From UBA6197 sp047638075 (GTDB taxonomy: Bacteria; Pseudomonadota; Alphaproteobacteria; Rhodobacterales; Rhodobacteraceae): DNA of 47,074 nucleotides. Under the pieces are notes generated by a model. That model was not told the origin of the DNA and ran no database searches. It was given only the letters and a program-made list of their open reading frames with translations. The position numbers and the translations under genes were made by a program. Below, one piece after another: positions 33,126-40,371 of this stretch. The stretch lies in contig NZ_JBLJBV010000044.1 in assembly GCF_047638075.1 (NCBI RefSeq), forward strand, positions 1 through 47,074, given 5' to 3'. How positions within the stretch are numbered: the first letter of the stretch is position 1; each line of letters opens with the position of its first letter.

Positions 33126-33905
33126 ATGGCCGATCTGGACGATGACTATGCCAATTCGGCGCATATTTCTGGTGGATCGGATTATCCCTTGCGGTGGGCG
33201 GCCGATTCTGAGGCGTTTCGCAGGCGCTATCGGATGCAGCGGCTGCGCTATGGGCCCGGTACGCGAAATTGGGTTGATCTGACGCTTCCCGAAGGGCCAG
33301 CAAAGGGTTTGGCGGTAATCGTGCACGGCGGATATTGGTTGGCCCTGTCGCCCGACAGCTTTTGTCATCTGGCAGCAGGCGCACGCGCGGCGGGTTGGGC
33401 GGTTGCGCTGCCCTGCTATACGCTGGCGCCCAAAGCGCGCATTACCGCGATAACCGCCGAGATTGGCGCAGCTGTGGCGTATCTGGCCGGGCAAGTCGCG
33501 GGGCCGATCCGGCTTGCCGGGCATTCGGCGGGCGGGCATCTGGTTGCACGGATGGCTTGTCTTGATGCGCCGCTTCCGCGCGCGGTGGCCGCGCGGCTGA
33601 CGCGTGTGGTCCCCATCTCGCCGCTTTCAGATCTGGTGCCTTTGATGCGCACCTCGATGAATGCCACGCTGCAACTGGACCAGGCGGAGGCTGTAGCGGA
33701 AAGCCCCGCGTTCTTACAAAAGGCGGCGGGGGTTTCCTGTCATGTCTGGGTTGGCGGGGCCGAACGCCCGGCATTTCTGGGGCAGGCGCGCTGTCTTTCA
33801 GAGGCGTGGGGTTGCCCCCTGACGATCGAGCCGGGGCGGCATCATTTTGATGTGATCGAGGGATTGACGCAGCAATCGCCGTTACTGGATGCGTTTATCG
33901 CCTGA
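33126..33905 (+). CDS. Alpha/beta hydrolase, kynurenine-formamidase-like
   Basis: 259-residue serine hydrolase. The oxyanion-hole motif HGGYW lies near residue 63, the nucleophile elbow GHSAGGHL near 133 and the probable catalytic His in GRHHFDVIEGL near 240. These three and the overall length resemble the animal-type arylformamidase and carboxylesterase family. Kynurenine formamidase is therefore one option, but no tryptophan-degradation genes are near. Its stop lies inside the 3' end of the convergent P1 peptidase gene, an 11-base overlap. Divergent from gabD across about 87 bases. Confidence 0.83.
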   Translation: MADLDDDYANSAHISGGSDYPLRWAADSEAFRRRYRMQRLRYGPGTRNWVDLTLPEGPAKGLAVIVHGGYWLALSPDSFCHLAAGARAAGWAVALPCYTLAPKARITAITAEIGAAVAYLAGQVAGPIRLAGHSAGGHLVARMACLDAPLPRAVAARLTRVVPISPLSDLVPLMRTSMNATLQLDQAEAVAESPAFLQKAAGVSCHVWVGGAERPAFLGQARCLSEAWGCPLTIEPGRHHFDVIEGLTQQSPLLDAFIA

Positions 33906-34887
33906 AACGGGCGCGCCAGGCTGGTTGCAGATCGGTGGGCATGGGGGAGGCCTCATAAACAGCGCGGGCAATGGCGCGGGCAAGGCAACAGGCCGCCGCG
34001 TGGCCCAGTACAAATGGATCCGTCTGTGGGTTGGGTAGCGTTTTTTCGCCGGTGGCGGCGGCAAAGACCAGATCCCCGTCAAACGGGGTGTGGCTGGGCA
34101 CGATTGCGCGGGCGATGCCGTCATGCGCGGCAGAGGCAAGGCGCTGGCATTGCGCCTGATCAAGGGTGGCATCGGTGGCAATGATGGCGATGGTGGTGGC
34201 TTCGCCCATACGTTTGACAGAGGATGGTTCATCGCTGGGCATGAAGGGACCGGACAGGCCCAACCCGCCAAACTCGCCCCCCAGTTCCCACGGCGCGGCC
34301 CAAAATGTCGGCCCATCGCCCAAAGTAACGTGGCCCAGGGCGTTCACCGCTGCCAACGCACCCACAATCATGCCATTATCCAACACGACCGAGGCCGAGC
34401 CAAGCCCGCCCTTCAGATTGCCCGTCAATGCGCCATATCCCGCCCCTACAGATCCCAGCGCAAATTCTGCCCCCGCCCGGTCAAGCGCCGCGTGACCAAG
34501 CCGTTTATAGGGGTTCTCATCCCACACCTTGTCCCCACCGTTCAACAGATCAAACAGGATTGCGGCAGGGACGATCGGTACGCGCACATCGCCCACGGCA
34601 AAGCCTCGCCCCATGCCACGCAACCCATCCGCCACCCCCGAGGCCGCATCCAGCCCGAAGGCGGATCCCCCCGAAAGCACCAGCGCATCTACCTCTTGCA
34701 CCAGCTTGTCCGGCGCCAGTAGGTCGGTTTCACGGGTGCCGGGCGCACCGCCCATGATCTGGACCGCGGCGGTAAAAGGGCGGTCTGCCAACAAGACCGT
34801 GGCCCCTGTCCGCACAACCGCGTCTTCGGCATTGCCAACCCTCAAACCCGCCACATCGGTGATCAGATTACGCGCCCCAGGTTTCAT
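33895..34887 (-). CDS. P1 family (DmpA-like) aminopeptidase
   Basis: 330-residue N-terminal-nucleophile hydrolase of peptidase family P1/S58 (DmpA, beta-peptidyl aminopeptidases). The precursor self-cleaves before a Ser or Thr; here KGGLGSASVVL places the nucleophile at about Ser164. Other family sequence: ITDVAGLRVGNA near residue 9, VLSGGSAFGLDAASG near 70 and the VGAGYGALTGNLKGG block before the cleavage site. DmpA releases N-terminal amino acids and accepts D-Ala amides; specificity cannot be read here. It lies downstream of the peptide ABC transporter genes in the same direction, 450 bases from the ATPase, so peptide processing after import is plausible. Confidence 0.9.
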   Translation of the reverse strand: MKPGARNLITDVAGLRVGNAEDAVVRTGATVLLADRPFTAAVQIMGGAPGTRETDLLAPDKLVQEVDALVLSGGSAFGLDAASGVADGLRGMGRGFAVGDVRVPIVPAAILFDLLNGGDKVWDENPYKRLGHAALDRAGAEFALGSVGAGYGALTGNLKGGLGSASVVLDNGMIVGALAAVNALGHVTLGDGPTFWAAPWELGGEFGGLGLSGPFMPSDEPSSVKRMGEATTIAIIATDATLDQAQCQRLASAAHDGIARAIVPSHTPFDGDLVFAAATGEKTLPNPQTDPFVLGHAAACCLARAIARAVYEASPMPTDLQPAWRARFRR

Positions 34888-35337
34888 TGGGTTCTTTCCT
34901 TATAATGCCAATGCCCCCAAGGTTCAGATGGGCCACCCGCCGCCCCCTCTTATTGCCACACCCCGGGGCGCGCCTATCGAGGCTGATCCTCGTCCGTACG
35001 GCTCTGCGCTGGCAAAGTGTTTGCCGATGCGCGGGGCAAATCTCATCACGGTCATGATGCAGTTCATTGTTACGCCTGCCCATTTCGTGCTGAACTCATG
35101 TTAGCGTCTTTGCTCTTGTCGAAATATCGCGCGCAAAGCCAGATCTGACAACAGCCGAAGCATCCCCGGCAGATATTTTGATCAAAGAGAGGGCCCGATT
35201 GATAGCGACCAAGGGGGCCAGACTGATCGTGGCACCCGTTTTGGCCGCGGCCACCGCTACCGTGTATGTGTCGGGCAAACACACCCCACGTCATGGGCTG
35301 TCCCGTGTGGTGCCAACCATGGGCCCCGCGCCCGAAT
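34888..35337. other. 450-bp intergenic stretch with a degenerate palindrome
   Basis: Lies between the ABC ATPase stop and the P1 peptidase start. It contains the peptidase ribosome site (AAGGAAAG on the minus strand) and the degenerate repeat pair at 35112-35190. Short open frames on both strands (for example about 69 codons from 35178 on the plus strand) have no convincing start, composition or family similarity. I see no other gene in it. Confidence 0.5.
35112..35190. repeat. Degenerate copy of the GAGTATTT palindrome family
   Basis: Right element 35164-35190 (CCCCGGCAGATATTTTG then ATCAAAGAGA) aligns with the right arm of the 23184-23266 palindrome with several changes and a 2-base gap. 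The left element CTCTTGTCGAAATATC at 35113-35128 is its approximate complement. The arms lie about 35 bases apart. It looks like a decayed member, located after the ABC ATPase gene. Confidence 0.5.
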
Positions 35338-37023
35338 TCACCCCCGCCCCATCCAGTCAGATGGAATCTGGGGCGTGTCTGCAATAAGTGCGGCGGTGTA
35401 CGGGTGGCGAGGTGTGGTCAGGACAGTCTTTGATGCCCCTTCTTCGACAATCTTGCCCGCCCGCATCACCAATACCCGCGACGTGATGGTGCGCACAACC
35501 GATAGATCATGGCTGATGAACAGATACGCCAGATTGCGGGCTGCACGCAGCTCGGCCAAAAGGTCCAGCACCTTTGCGCGCGCCCGCACATCCAACGCTG
35601 AAACCGCCTCATCCAGCACGATCAGGGCTGGGCGGATGATCAAAGCCCGGGCGATGGCGATTCGCTGACGCTGACCCCCGGAAAACTCGTGTATGTGCTT
35701 TTGGCGATCATCAGGCGAAAGCCCTACGTCGCGCAACGCTTCGGCTACCCTGTCGCTCCAATCGGGTGGTCGGCCTGTCAGGTAGAAAGGCTCAGCCACC
35801 AGCCGATCGACCCGATGGCGCGGGTTGAAACTTCCGTAGGGGTCTTGAAAAACCACCTGCATTTGTGCACGCAACGCTGCAGGCATCGCGCGGCTGACTG
35901 GCATCCCGTGCAGGGTTATCGTTCCGCCCTCTAATGGGTCCAGCCCTAGGATTGTCCGGGTGAGCGTGGATTTTCCGCAACCCGATTCCCCCACAAGCCC
36001 AAGGCTTTCGCCAGTAAAAAGAGAGAAGCTGACGTTATCGACGGCATGCAGTTCGGGGTGCGCTGCAAATGTCGAGGGGCGCGGCAAGCGGTAGGTGCGG
36101 GTTACATTGGTAACCGTCAACAGCGGTGTGGCAGGGGGTAAGGTTTGCGCATGTGGGGCTGTTGAATTTGAGTATTTAGGCCAAAAAAAAGCAGCCCCGG
36201 CTTTTTTTTGGCCTAAATACTCCCCGCAGAGCGTCCCGTCGTTGCGAACGGGGGCTGGTTGATGGATCGAGGCGGTAAACAGCGCCTTGGTGTAGGGGTG
36301 GGTGCGGGTTCGAAACAGTGCCTCAGTGGTGCTGTTTTCGATGATGCGCCCGTCTTTTATGACCGCTGTGCGCTGTGCAAGGTTGGCGATAACGGCAATG
36401 TCATGGGTAATCAGCAAGAGACCCATGCCTTCATTTTGAACAAGATCCTGAAGTAACGCCAGAATTTGCGCCTGCGTGGTCACATCAAGCGCGGTGGTGG
36501 GTTCGTCGGCGATCAGTATTGCAGGGCGGAGCGCGATGGCAAGCGCTATGGCGACGCGTTGGCGTTGGCCGCCGGAAAGTTCGTGCGGGTAAAGCGTCAG
36601 CGGAAAGCGGGGGGCGGTCAGCCCGACGCGGTCCAGCCGTTCGCGGGCAATTTCAAGCGCGCGCGCGCGGCGTTCGCCGGTATGGATGCGCAGCGTTTCG
36701 GCCACCTGATCACCAATGGTCATCAGCGGGTTAAGCGCGGTCATCGGTTCTTGAAAGATCATTCCGATCCGATTGCCCCGGATCTTGCACAGCGCGGAAT
36801 CGTCAAGCTTTGACAGGTCTTGCCCGTCCATGAGAATGCGGCCTGATGTTTGCGCACCGTCGGGTAAAAGCCCCATCAACGCCAGTGCCGTCATTGATTT
36901 ACCCGACCCGCTTTCACCGACAAGCCCGAAGATCTGGCCGGCGGCAAGGGTCAGGCTGATCTCGGACAGCACCGGGGTGCCGCCCAGGGTGACGCTGAAA
37001 TTGTCGAGAGACAGAAGGCTCAT
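35338..37023 (-). CDS. Peptide ABC transporter, fused double ATPase
   Basis: 561-residue protein containing both nucleotide-binding domains (DppD-DppF/YejF type). Domain 1: Walker A GESGSGKS at 36-43, signature ELSGGQRQR near 150, Walker B ILIADEPT near 170. Domain 2: Walker A GESGCGKS near 340, signature FSGGQRQR near 450, Walker B LIVLDEAVSALD near 470 (Ala replaces the usual Thr or Pro after the Walker Glu). Residues 268-285 of the linker are encoded by a perfect palindrome of the dispersed family, including codons CAA AAA AAA and TTT TTT. The ATG overlaps the permease stop. It powers uptake of peptides or similar solutes. Confidence 0.93.
   Translation of the reverse strand: MSLLSLDNFSVTLGGTPVLSEISLTLAAGQIFGLVGESGSGKSMTALALMGLLPDGAQTSGRILMDGQDLSKLDDSALCKIRGNRIGMIFQEPMTALNPLMTIGDQVAETLRIHTGERRARALEIARERLDRVGLTAPRFPLTLYPHELSGGQRQRVAIALAIALRPAILIADEPTTALDVTTQAQILALLQDLVQNEGMGLLLITHDIAVIANLAQRTAVIKDGRIIENSTTEALFRTRTHPYTKALFTASIHQPAPVRNDGTLCGEYLGQKKAGAAFFWPKYSNSTAPHAQTLPPATPLLTVTNVTRTYRLPRPSTFAAHPELHAVDNVSFSLFTGESLGLVGESGCGKSTLTRTILGLDPLEGGTITLHGMPVSRAMPAALRAQMQVVFQDPYGSFNPRHRVDRLVAEPFYLTGRPPDWSDRVAEALRDVGLSPDDRQKHIHEFSGGQRQRIAIARALIIRPALIVLDEAVSALDVRARAKVLDLLAELRAARNLAYLFISHDLSVVRTITSRVLVMRAGKIVEEGASKTVLTTPRHPYTAALIADTPQIPSDWMGRG
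36170..36222. repeat. Intragenic palindrome, 23-bp perfect arms
   Basis: Left arm 36170-36192 (GAGTATTTAGGCC, A8, GC) and right arm 36200-36222 are perfect reverse complements with a 7-base loop AGCCCCG. It lies inside the ABC ATPase gene and stays in frame, encoding about 18 residues between the two ATPase domains. On either strand it looks like a terminator hairpin whose stem includes A8 and T8 tracts. It is the only copy of the family found within a coding region. Confidence 0.92.
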
Positions 37024-37832
37024 GCGCGCACTTTCAGCCGGGGGTCAAGCGCGTCGCGCAGTCCGTCGCCCATAAGGTTCAGCCCTACCACGGTAACGAG
37101 GATGGCAAACCCCGGAAACAGCGCGACATGCGGCGCAAGCGTGATCATGGTCTGTGCCTCGGCCAGCATCCGGCCCCAGCTGGGGGTGGGGGGCTGCGCG
37201 CCAAGGCCGATGTAGGACAGGCCCGCCTCGGCCAGAATGCCAAGGCTGAACTGAATCGTGCCCTGCACGATCAGCAGGTTGGCGATGTTGGGCAGGATGT
37301 GTTCGGCCGAAATTCTGGCGGCACCTTTGCCGGTCACCTGGGCCGCGCGGATATAATCCAGCGTCCAGAGGCTGAGCGCGCCGCCGCGGGTTACGCGGGC
37401 AAAGACCGGGATGTTGAAAATGCCGATGGCGATGATTGCGTTGGTGGCCGACGGGCCGAAAACAGCGGTGATCAGGATGGCGATGACGAGGCTGGGGAAG
37501 GCAAAGACAAGGTCGTTGCCGCGCATGATCAGCTCATCCAGCCAGCTTTCGCTATGGGCGGCGGCGGTTAGTCCCAGCGGCACCCCCACGCCCGCGCCAA
37601 TGCCCACCGCGACCAGCGCCACGGAAAGAGAGGTCCGCGCCCCGGTCATCAGCATCGCGGCGATGTCGCGGCCGAAATGGTCAGTGCCAAGCCAATGCGC
37701 GCCGGACGGGGGTTGCAGCCTTTCCGCGATGGCAAGGCTGGTGATGTCGTAGGGCGTCCAGACCAGGGACAGCAGGGCGGCAGCCAGTGCGCTGGCGGTC
37801 AGGGTGGTGCCAAGGGCAAGGGCGGGTCTCAT
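37020..37832 (-). CDS. Peptide ABC transporter permease, DppC-type
   Basis: 270-residue inner-membrane subunit of a binding-protein-dependent peptide importer. An N-terminal helix (about 8-28) is followed by GTDHFGRDIAAMLMTGAR near 49, typical of DppC/OppC, then five more hydrophobic segments. The cytoplasmic EAA loop that docks on the ATPase is seen as YIRAAQVTGKGAARISAEHILPN (split near 160-182). It overlaps the DppB-type permease by four bases and the ATPase gene by four bases, so the three are translationally coupled. Confidence 0.94.
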   Translation of the reverse strand: MRPALALGTTLTASALAAALLSLVWTPYDITSLAIAERLQPPSGAHWLGTDHFGRDIAAMLMTGARTSLSVALVAVGIGAGVGVPLGLTAAAHSESWLDELIMRGNDLVFAFPSLVIAILITAVFGPSATNAIIAIGIFNIPVFARVTRGGALSLWTLDYIRAAQVTGKGAARISAEHILPNIANLLIVQGTIQFSLGILAEAGLSYIGLGAQPPTPSWGRMLAEAQTMITLAPHVALFPGFAILVTVVGLNLMGDGLRDALDPRLKVRA

Positions 37833-38773
37833 CGGGTGGCCCTTAGCCGGGGGTCGGTGGCGGCATAGGCCAGATCGGTCAGGAAGGTGACGATGATCAC
37901 CGCAAAGACAAGGATCATCACCACCGATTCCACCACGATCAGATCGCGCTGGGTGATCGCCTGAAAGATCAGCCGCCCCAGTCCGGGAATGTAAAAGACG
38001 TTCTCGATGATGATCGCGCCGGCCAGCAGGAACGAAAACTGCATGCCCAGGATGGTCAGCACCGGGATCAGCGCGTTGCGCAGCGCGTGACGGGTCAGCG
38101 CCTGAGTGCGGCTGAGCCCCTTGGCGCGGGCTGTGCGGATGTAATCCTGCCCCAGCGTTTCGATCAGTGCCGAGCGCAAGACCCGCGCGAGGATTGCCGC
38201 TTGTGGCAGTGCCAAGGCGATGGCGGGCAGGGTCAGGGCACGAAAGGCGCCCGCCGGGTCAGACCAGCCCGGAAACCCGCCCGCCGGAAAGATCCGCCAA
38301 TGGATCGCAAAGACCAGCACCAAAAGCATCGCAAACCAGAAATTCGGCACGGCTATCCCGAGCTGAGTGGCCCCCATCACCGCCGCATCGGAGGCACGGC
38401 CACGCCGGGCTGCCGCCAGAATGCCGACCGGCAGCGCGATGGCGGTGGATAGCAGCAGCGCCAGCAGCGCCAACGGCAACGACACCGCCAACCGCGCCGC
38501 AACCAGATCGGCCACCGGCACCTTGTAGGTATAAGAGGTGCCGAAATCGCCCGTCATCATGCCGCTGACCCAGCTTAGATAGCGCAGCGGCAACGATTGG
38601 TTCAGCCCAAGACTGTCACGCAACGCCGCGACCGTATCGGGGCTTGCGTTCAGGCCCAGCATATAGGCTGCCGGATCGCCGGGGACGATTTCGATCATCG
38701 CGAAAATCATCACGCTGGCCGCAAGCAGGCTGCCGACGAGCGAGATCAGGCGTCTGAGCAGGTATCGGATCAT
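37829..38773 (-). CDS. Peptide ABC transporter permease, DppB-type
   Basis: 314-residue permease from ATG 38771-38773, preceded by AAAGGAG. The frame stays open far upstream, but that part is antisense to other genes and not family-like. N-terminal MIRYLLRRLISLVGSLLAASVMIF and the VPGDPAAYMLG stretch near 33 are typical of DppB/OppB. The EAA loop is seen as DYIRTARAKGLSR near 205, and the protein ends YAATDPRLRATR. It is separated from the substrate-binding protein and cupin genes by about 1.2 kb containing an L,D-transpeptidase gene on the other strand, so it may need its own promoter in 38774-39016. Confidence 0.94.
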   Translation of the reverse strand: MIRYLLRRLISLVGSLLAASVMIFAMIEIVPGDPAAYMLGLNASPDTVAALRDSLGLNQSLPLRYLSWVSGMMTGDFGTSYTYKVPVADLVAARLAVSLPLALLALLLSTAIALPVGILAAARRGRASDAAVMGATQLGIAVPNFWFAMLLVLVFAIHWRIFPAGGFPGWSDPAGAFRALTLPAIALALPQAAILARVLRSALIETLGQDYIRTARAKGLSRTQALTRHALRNALIPVLTILGMQFSFLLAGAIIIENVFYIPGLGRLIFQAITQRDLIVVESVVMILVFAVIIVTFLTDLAYAATDPRLRATR

Positions 38774-39016
38774 CGCGGCTCCTTTACGGGGCAGGCTAAT
38801 GGCGGGCGGGTCCAAGGGAAAGGGGCAAGGCGTTGGGTTTTCGGGCCGGTTTTGCCAAGGCCAATGGGCAACACTACGGGTCCGAGTCCCCGCCAGACCG
38901 GGTATTTGCAGGCGCGCGGGGTTGACGTGGCGCGCCGTCTTGGCGCTGATGGGCGTTCCCGGGCTGCTGCCAGGCCGGGGATTCGCAATGGTTTTCTGCC
39001 AGGGGCCCTGCATATC

Positions 39017-39874
39017 GTGACTTATTTGACGTTTGGACTTTTTCGCCCCGCGATTGCGCTGGCGTTGGTGGCGCTGGTGTCGGCCTGTGCCGAACCGCAG
39101 ATGACGACGGGGCGCGTGCCTGCTGAATATGGGGCGCTTGTCGATGGCGAACGTACCATTCCCGCCGTCAGCCCGGCCTACCTGAATGAGCGTAACCGCC
39201 GCCGATGGGTGGCCTACGACGGGCCAGAGCCTGTGGGAACCATCATCGTCGACCCCTATGCGCGGCTGTTGTATCACGTTGCCGAGCCCGGCAAGGCGAT
39301 GCGTTTCGGTATTGCCGTGGGCCGCGAAGGGCGCGGGTTCCGGGGCGACGCTGTGGTGCGCCGCAAGGAAGAATACCCCTATTGGGCGCCGACGAAAAAC
39401 ATGATCCGCCAAGACCCGGACGTTTACGGCAAGCTGGCGGGTGGTCTGCCGGGCGGGCTGGATAACCCCTTGGGTGCGCGGGCGCTTTATCTTTACCGAA
39501 ACGGCAAGGATACGATGTACCGCATCCACGGCACGATGGATCCCAGCTCGATCGGCAAGGCAACGTCGGCGGGCTGTATCCGGCTGTTCAACCAAGATAT
39601 CATCGACATGTTCGATGAAACCCCGATGGGCACACGGGTAAAGGTGCGCAGCAAGGCTGAAAGCCTGGCCGCGGAAGGGCCGATGGTGCAGTTGCACACC
39701 GGTTATCTGGTCTCGGCCAGCGATGTGGCGGCGATTGAGGCCGATCAGGCCGCGTTTGAAGCCGGGTTGGTGGCAGACCCCGCCGAAGCTGAGGCCGAAG
39801 CGCATGCCCGTGCTGTCGCTGCGGCTCGCGCTGCCCGGTCCGCCCGCGAAGCGGAGCTGCGCGGGGGAAGCTAA
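39017..39874 (+). CDS. L,D-transpeptidase (YkuD) lipoprotein
   Basis: 285 residues from GTG 39017. The start is uncertain: a TTG four codons on is possible, and only AGGGG 11 bases upstream resembles a ribosome site. The signal peptide ends in lipobox VSAC (about residue 22-25), so it is likely a lipoprotein in the periplasm. The YkuD domain, about 80-215, has the catalytic signature HGTMDPSSIGKATSAGCIRL near 177 with the nucleophile Cys in SAGCIRL. Such enzymes make 3-3 peptidoglycan cross-links or attach proteins to diaminopimelate. The C-terminus is an Ala/Glu-rich helix (about 250-285). It sits alone and antisense inside an ABC transporter operon. Confidence 0.88.
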   Translation: MTYLTFGLFRPAIALALVALVSACAEPQMTTGRVPAEYGALVDGERTIPAVSPAYLNERNRRRWVAYDGPEPVGTIIVDPYARLLYHVAEPGKAMRFGIAVGREGRGFRGDAVVRRKEEYPYWAPTKNMIRQDPDVYGKLAGGLPGGLDNPLGARALYLYRNGKDTMYRIHGTMDPSSIGKATSAGCIRLFNQDIIDMFDETPMGTRVKVRSKAESLAAEGPMVQLHTGYLVSASDVAAIEADQAAFEAGLVADPAEAEAEAHARAVAAARAARSAREAELRGGS

Positions 39875-39903
39875 GGCCAAGGCGCAGGTCAGAAACCGAG
39901 ACG

Positions 39904-39933
39904 GGGGCAGCTTGAAAAAGCGCCCCTGTTTTT
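39904..39933 (+). terminator. Intrinsic terminator of the L,D-transpeptidase gene
   Basis: GGGGC-A-GCTT (39904-39913) pairs with AAGCGCCCC (39918-39926) with one bulged A and a GAAA tetraloop, followed by TGTTTTTG. It lies 30 bases after the stop and 15 bases before the end of the convergent cupin gene. Confidence 0.82.
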
Positions 39934-39947
39934 GTTGGGGCATGGGT

Positions 39948-40286
39948 CTAAAGCCGGATTACATAATCCTTGGTGGTGGTTTCCAGCACTTCCCAAGTGC
40001 CGCTAAAGCCGGGGCGGATGATGAAGCTGTCACCGGGGCCGACGCTTTGAACGCTGCCGTCAGCACCGGTCAGCACCGACCGGCCCGACAGAATTCGGCA
40101 GTATTCCCATTCATCATAGGAAACGCGCCATTTGCCCGGCGTGCTTTGCCAGATGCCGCAGTAAAGCCCGTCGCGGTCTTCGACGTTCCAGGTGGTGTGG
40201 ACCGGATCACCCGAGATAAGCTTGGCCGGGTCAGGGCGGCTGGTTTCCGGGGTGGCTGCGGTGGGGGTCAGGGGAATGATCTGCAT
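39948..40286 (-). CDS. Cupin domain protein (DUF861-like)
   Basis: 112 residues from the ATG giving MQIIPLTPTAATPETS; a longer frame upstream is less likely. Single beta-barrel cupin with GIWQSTPGKWRVSYDEWEYC (about 50-69) and GPGDSFIIRPGFSGTWEV (about 88-105). It resembles the Cupin_3/DUF861 group, which includes ureidoglycine aminohydrolase-like and uncharacterised proteins. The usual metal-binding His pair is replaced by Glu/Asp-rich sequence, so a metal site is uncertain. It follows the substrate-binding protein gene by 85 bases in the same direction and may be co-transcribed. Its role in transport is unknown. Confidence 0.85.
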   Translation of the reverse strand: MQIIPLTPTAATPETSRPDPAKLISGDPVHTTWNVEDRDGLYCGIWQSTPGKWRVSYDEWEYCRILSGRSVLTGADGSVQSVGPGDSFIIRPGFSGTWEVLETTTKDYVIRL

Positions 40287-40371
40287 GTCACTTTCAGGTT
40301 TCAGGGCCGCCTGCGCGCTGATGGCGAGGGTGGGGTGGGGGCTTTGCCTGCCCGCTTGGGGCAAAGCGGGT

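Noticed and set aside
33039..33539. Open frame extending the succinate-semialdehyde dehydrogenase N-terminus
   Set aside because: It overlaps the divergent alpha/beta hydrolase gene in antisense and lacks family similarity; the internal ATG at 33038 gives the normal length.
35178..35387. 69-codon plus-strand open frame in the gap before the ABC ATPase
   Set aside because: No ribosome site, runs into the antisense of the ATPase gene and resembles no protein family known to me.
38870..38925. tRNA 3'-end-like sequence (GGGTCCGAGTCCCC followed by a short stem)
   Set aside because: The T-loop lacks the invariant TTC and no D-arm, anticodon arm or acceptor partner could be placed, so it is neither a tRNA nor a convincing attachment site.
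38774..39943. Long open frame on the minus strand continuing upstream of the DppB-type permease
   Set aside because: It is antisense to the L,D-transpeptidase gene, has no ribosome site or family-like sequence, and the permease has a good start at 38773.
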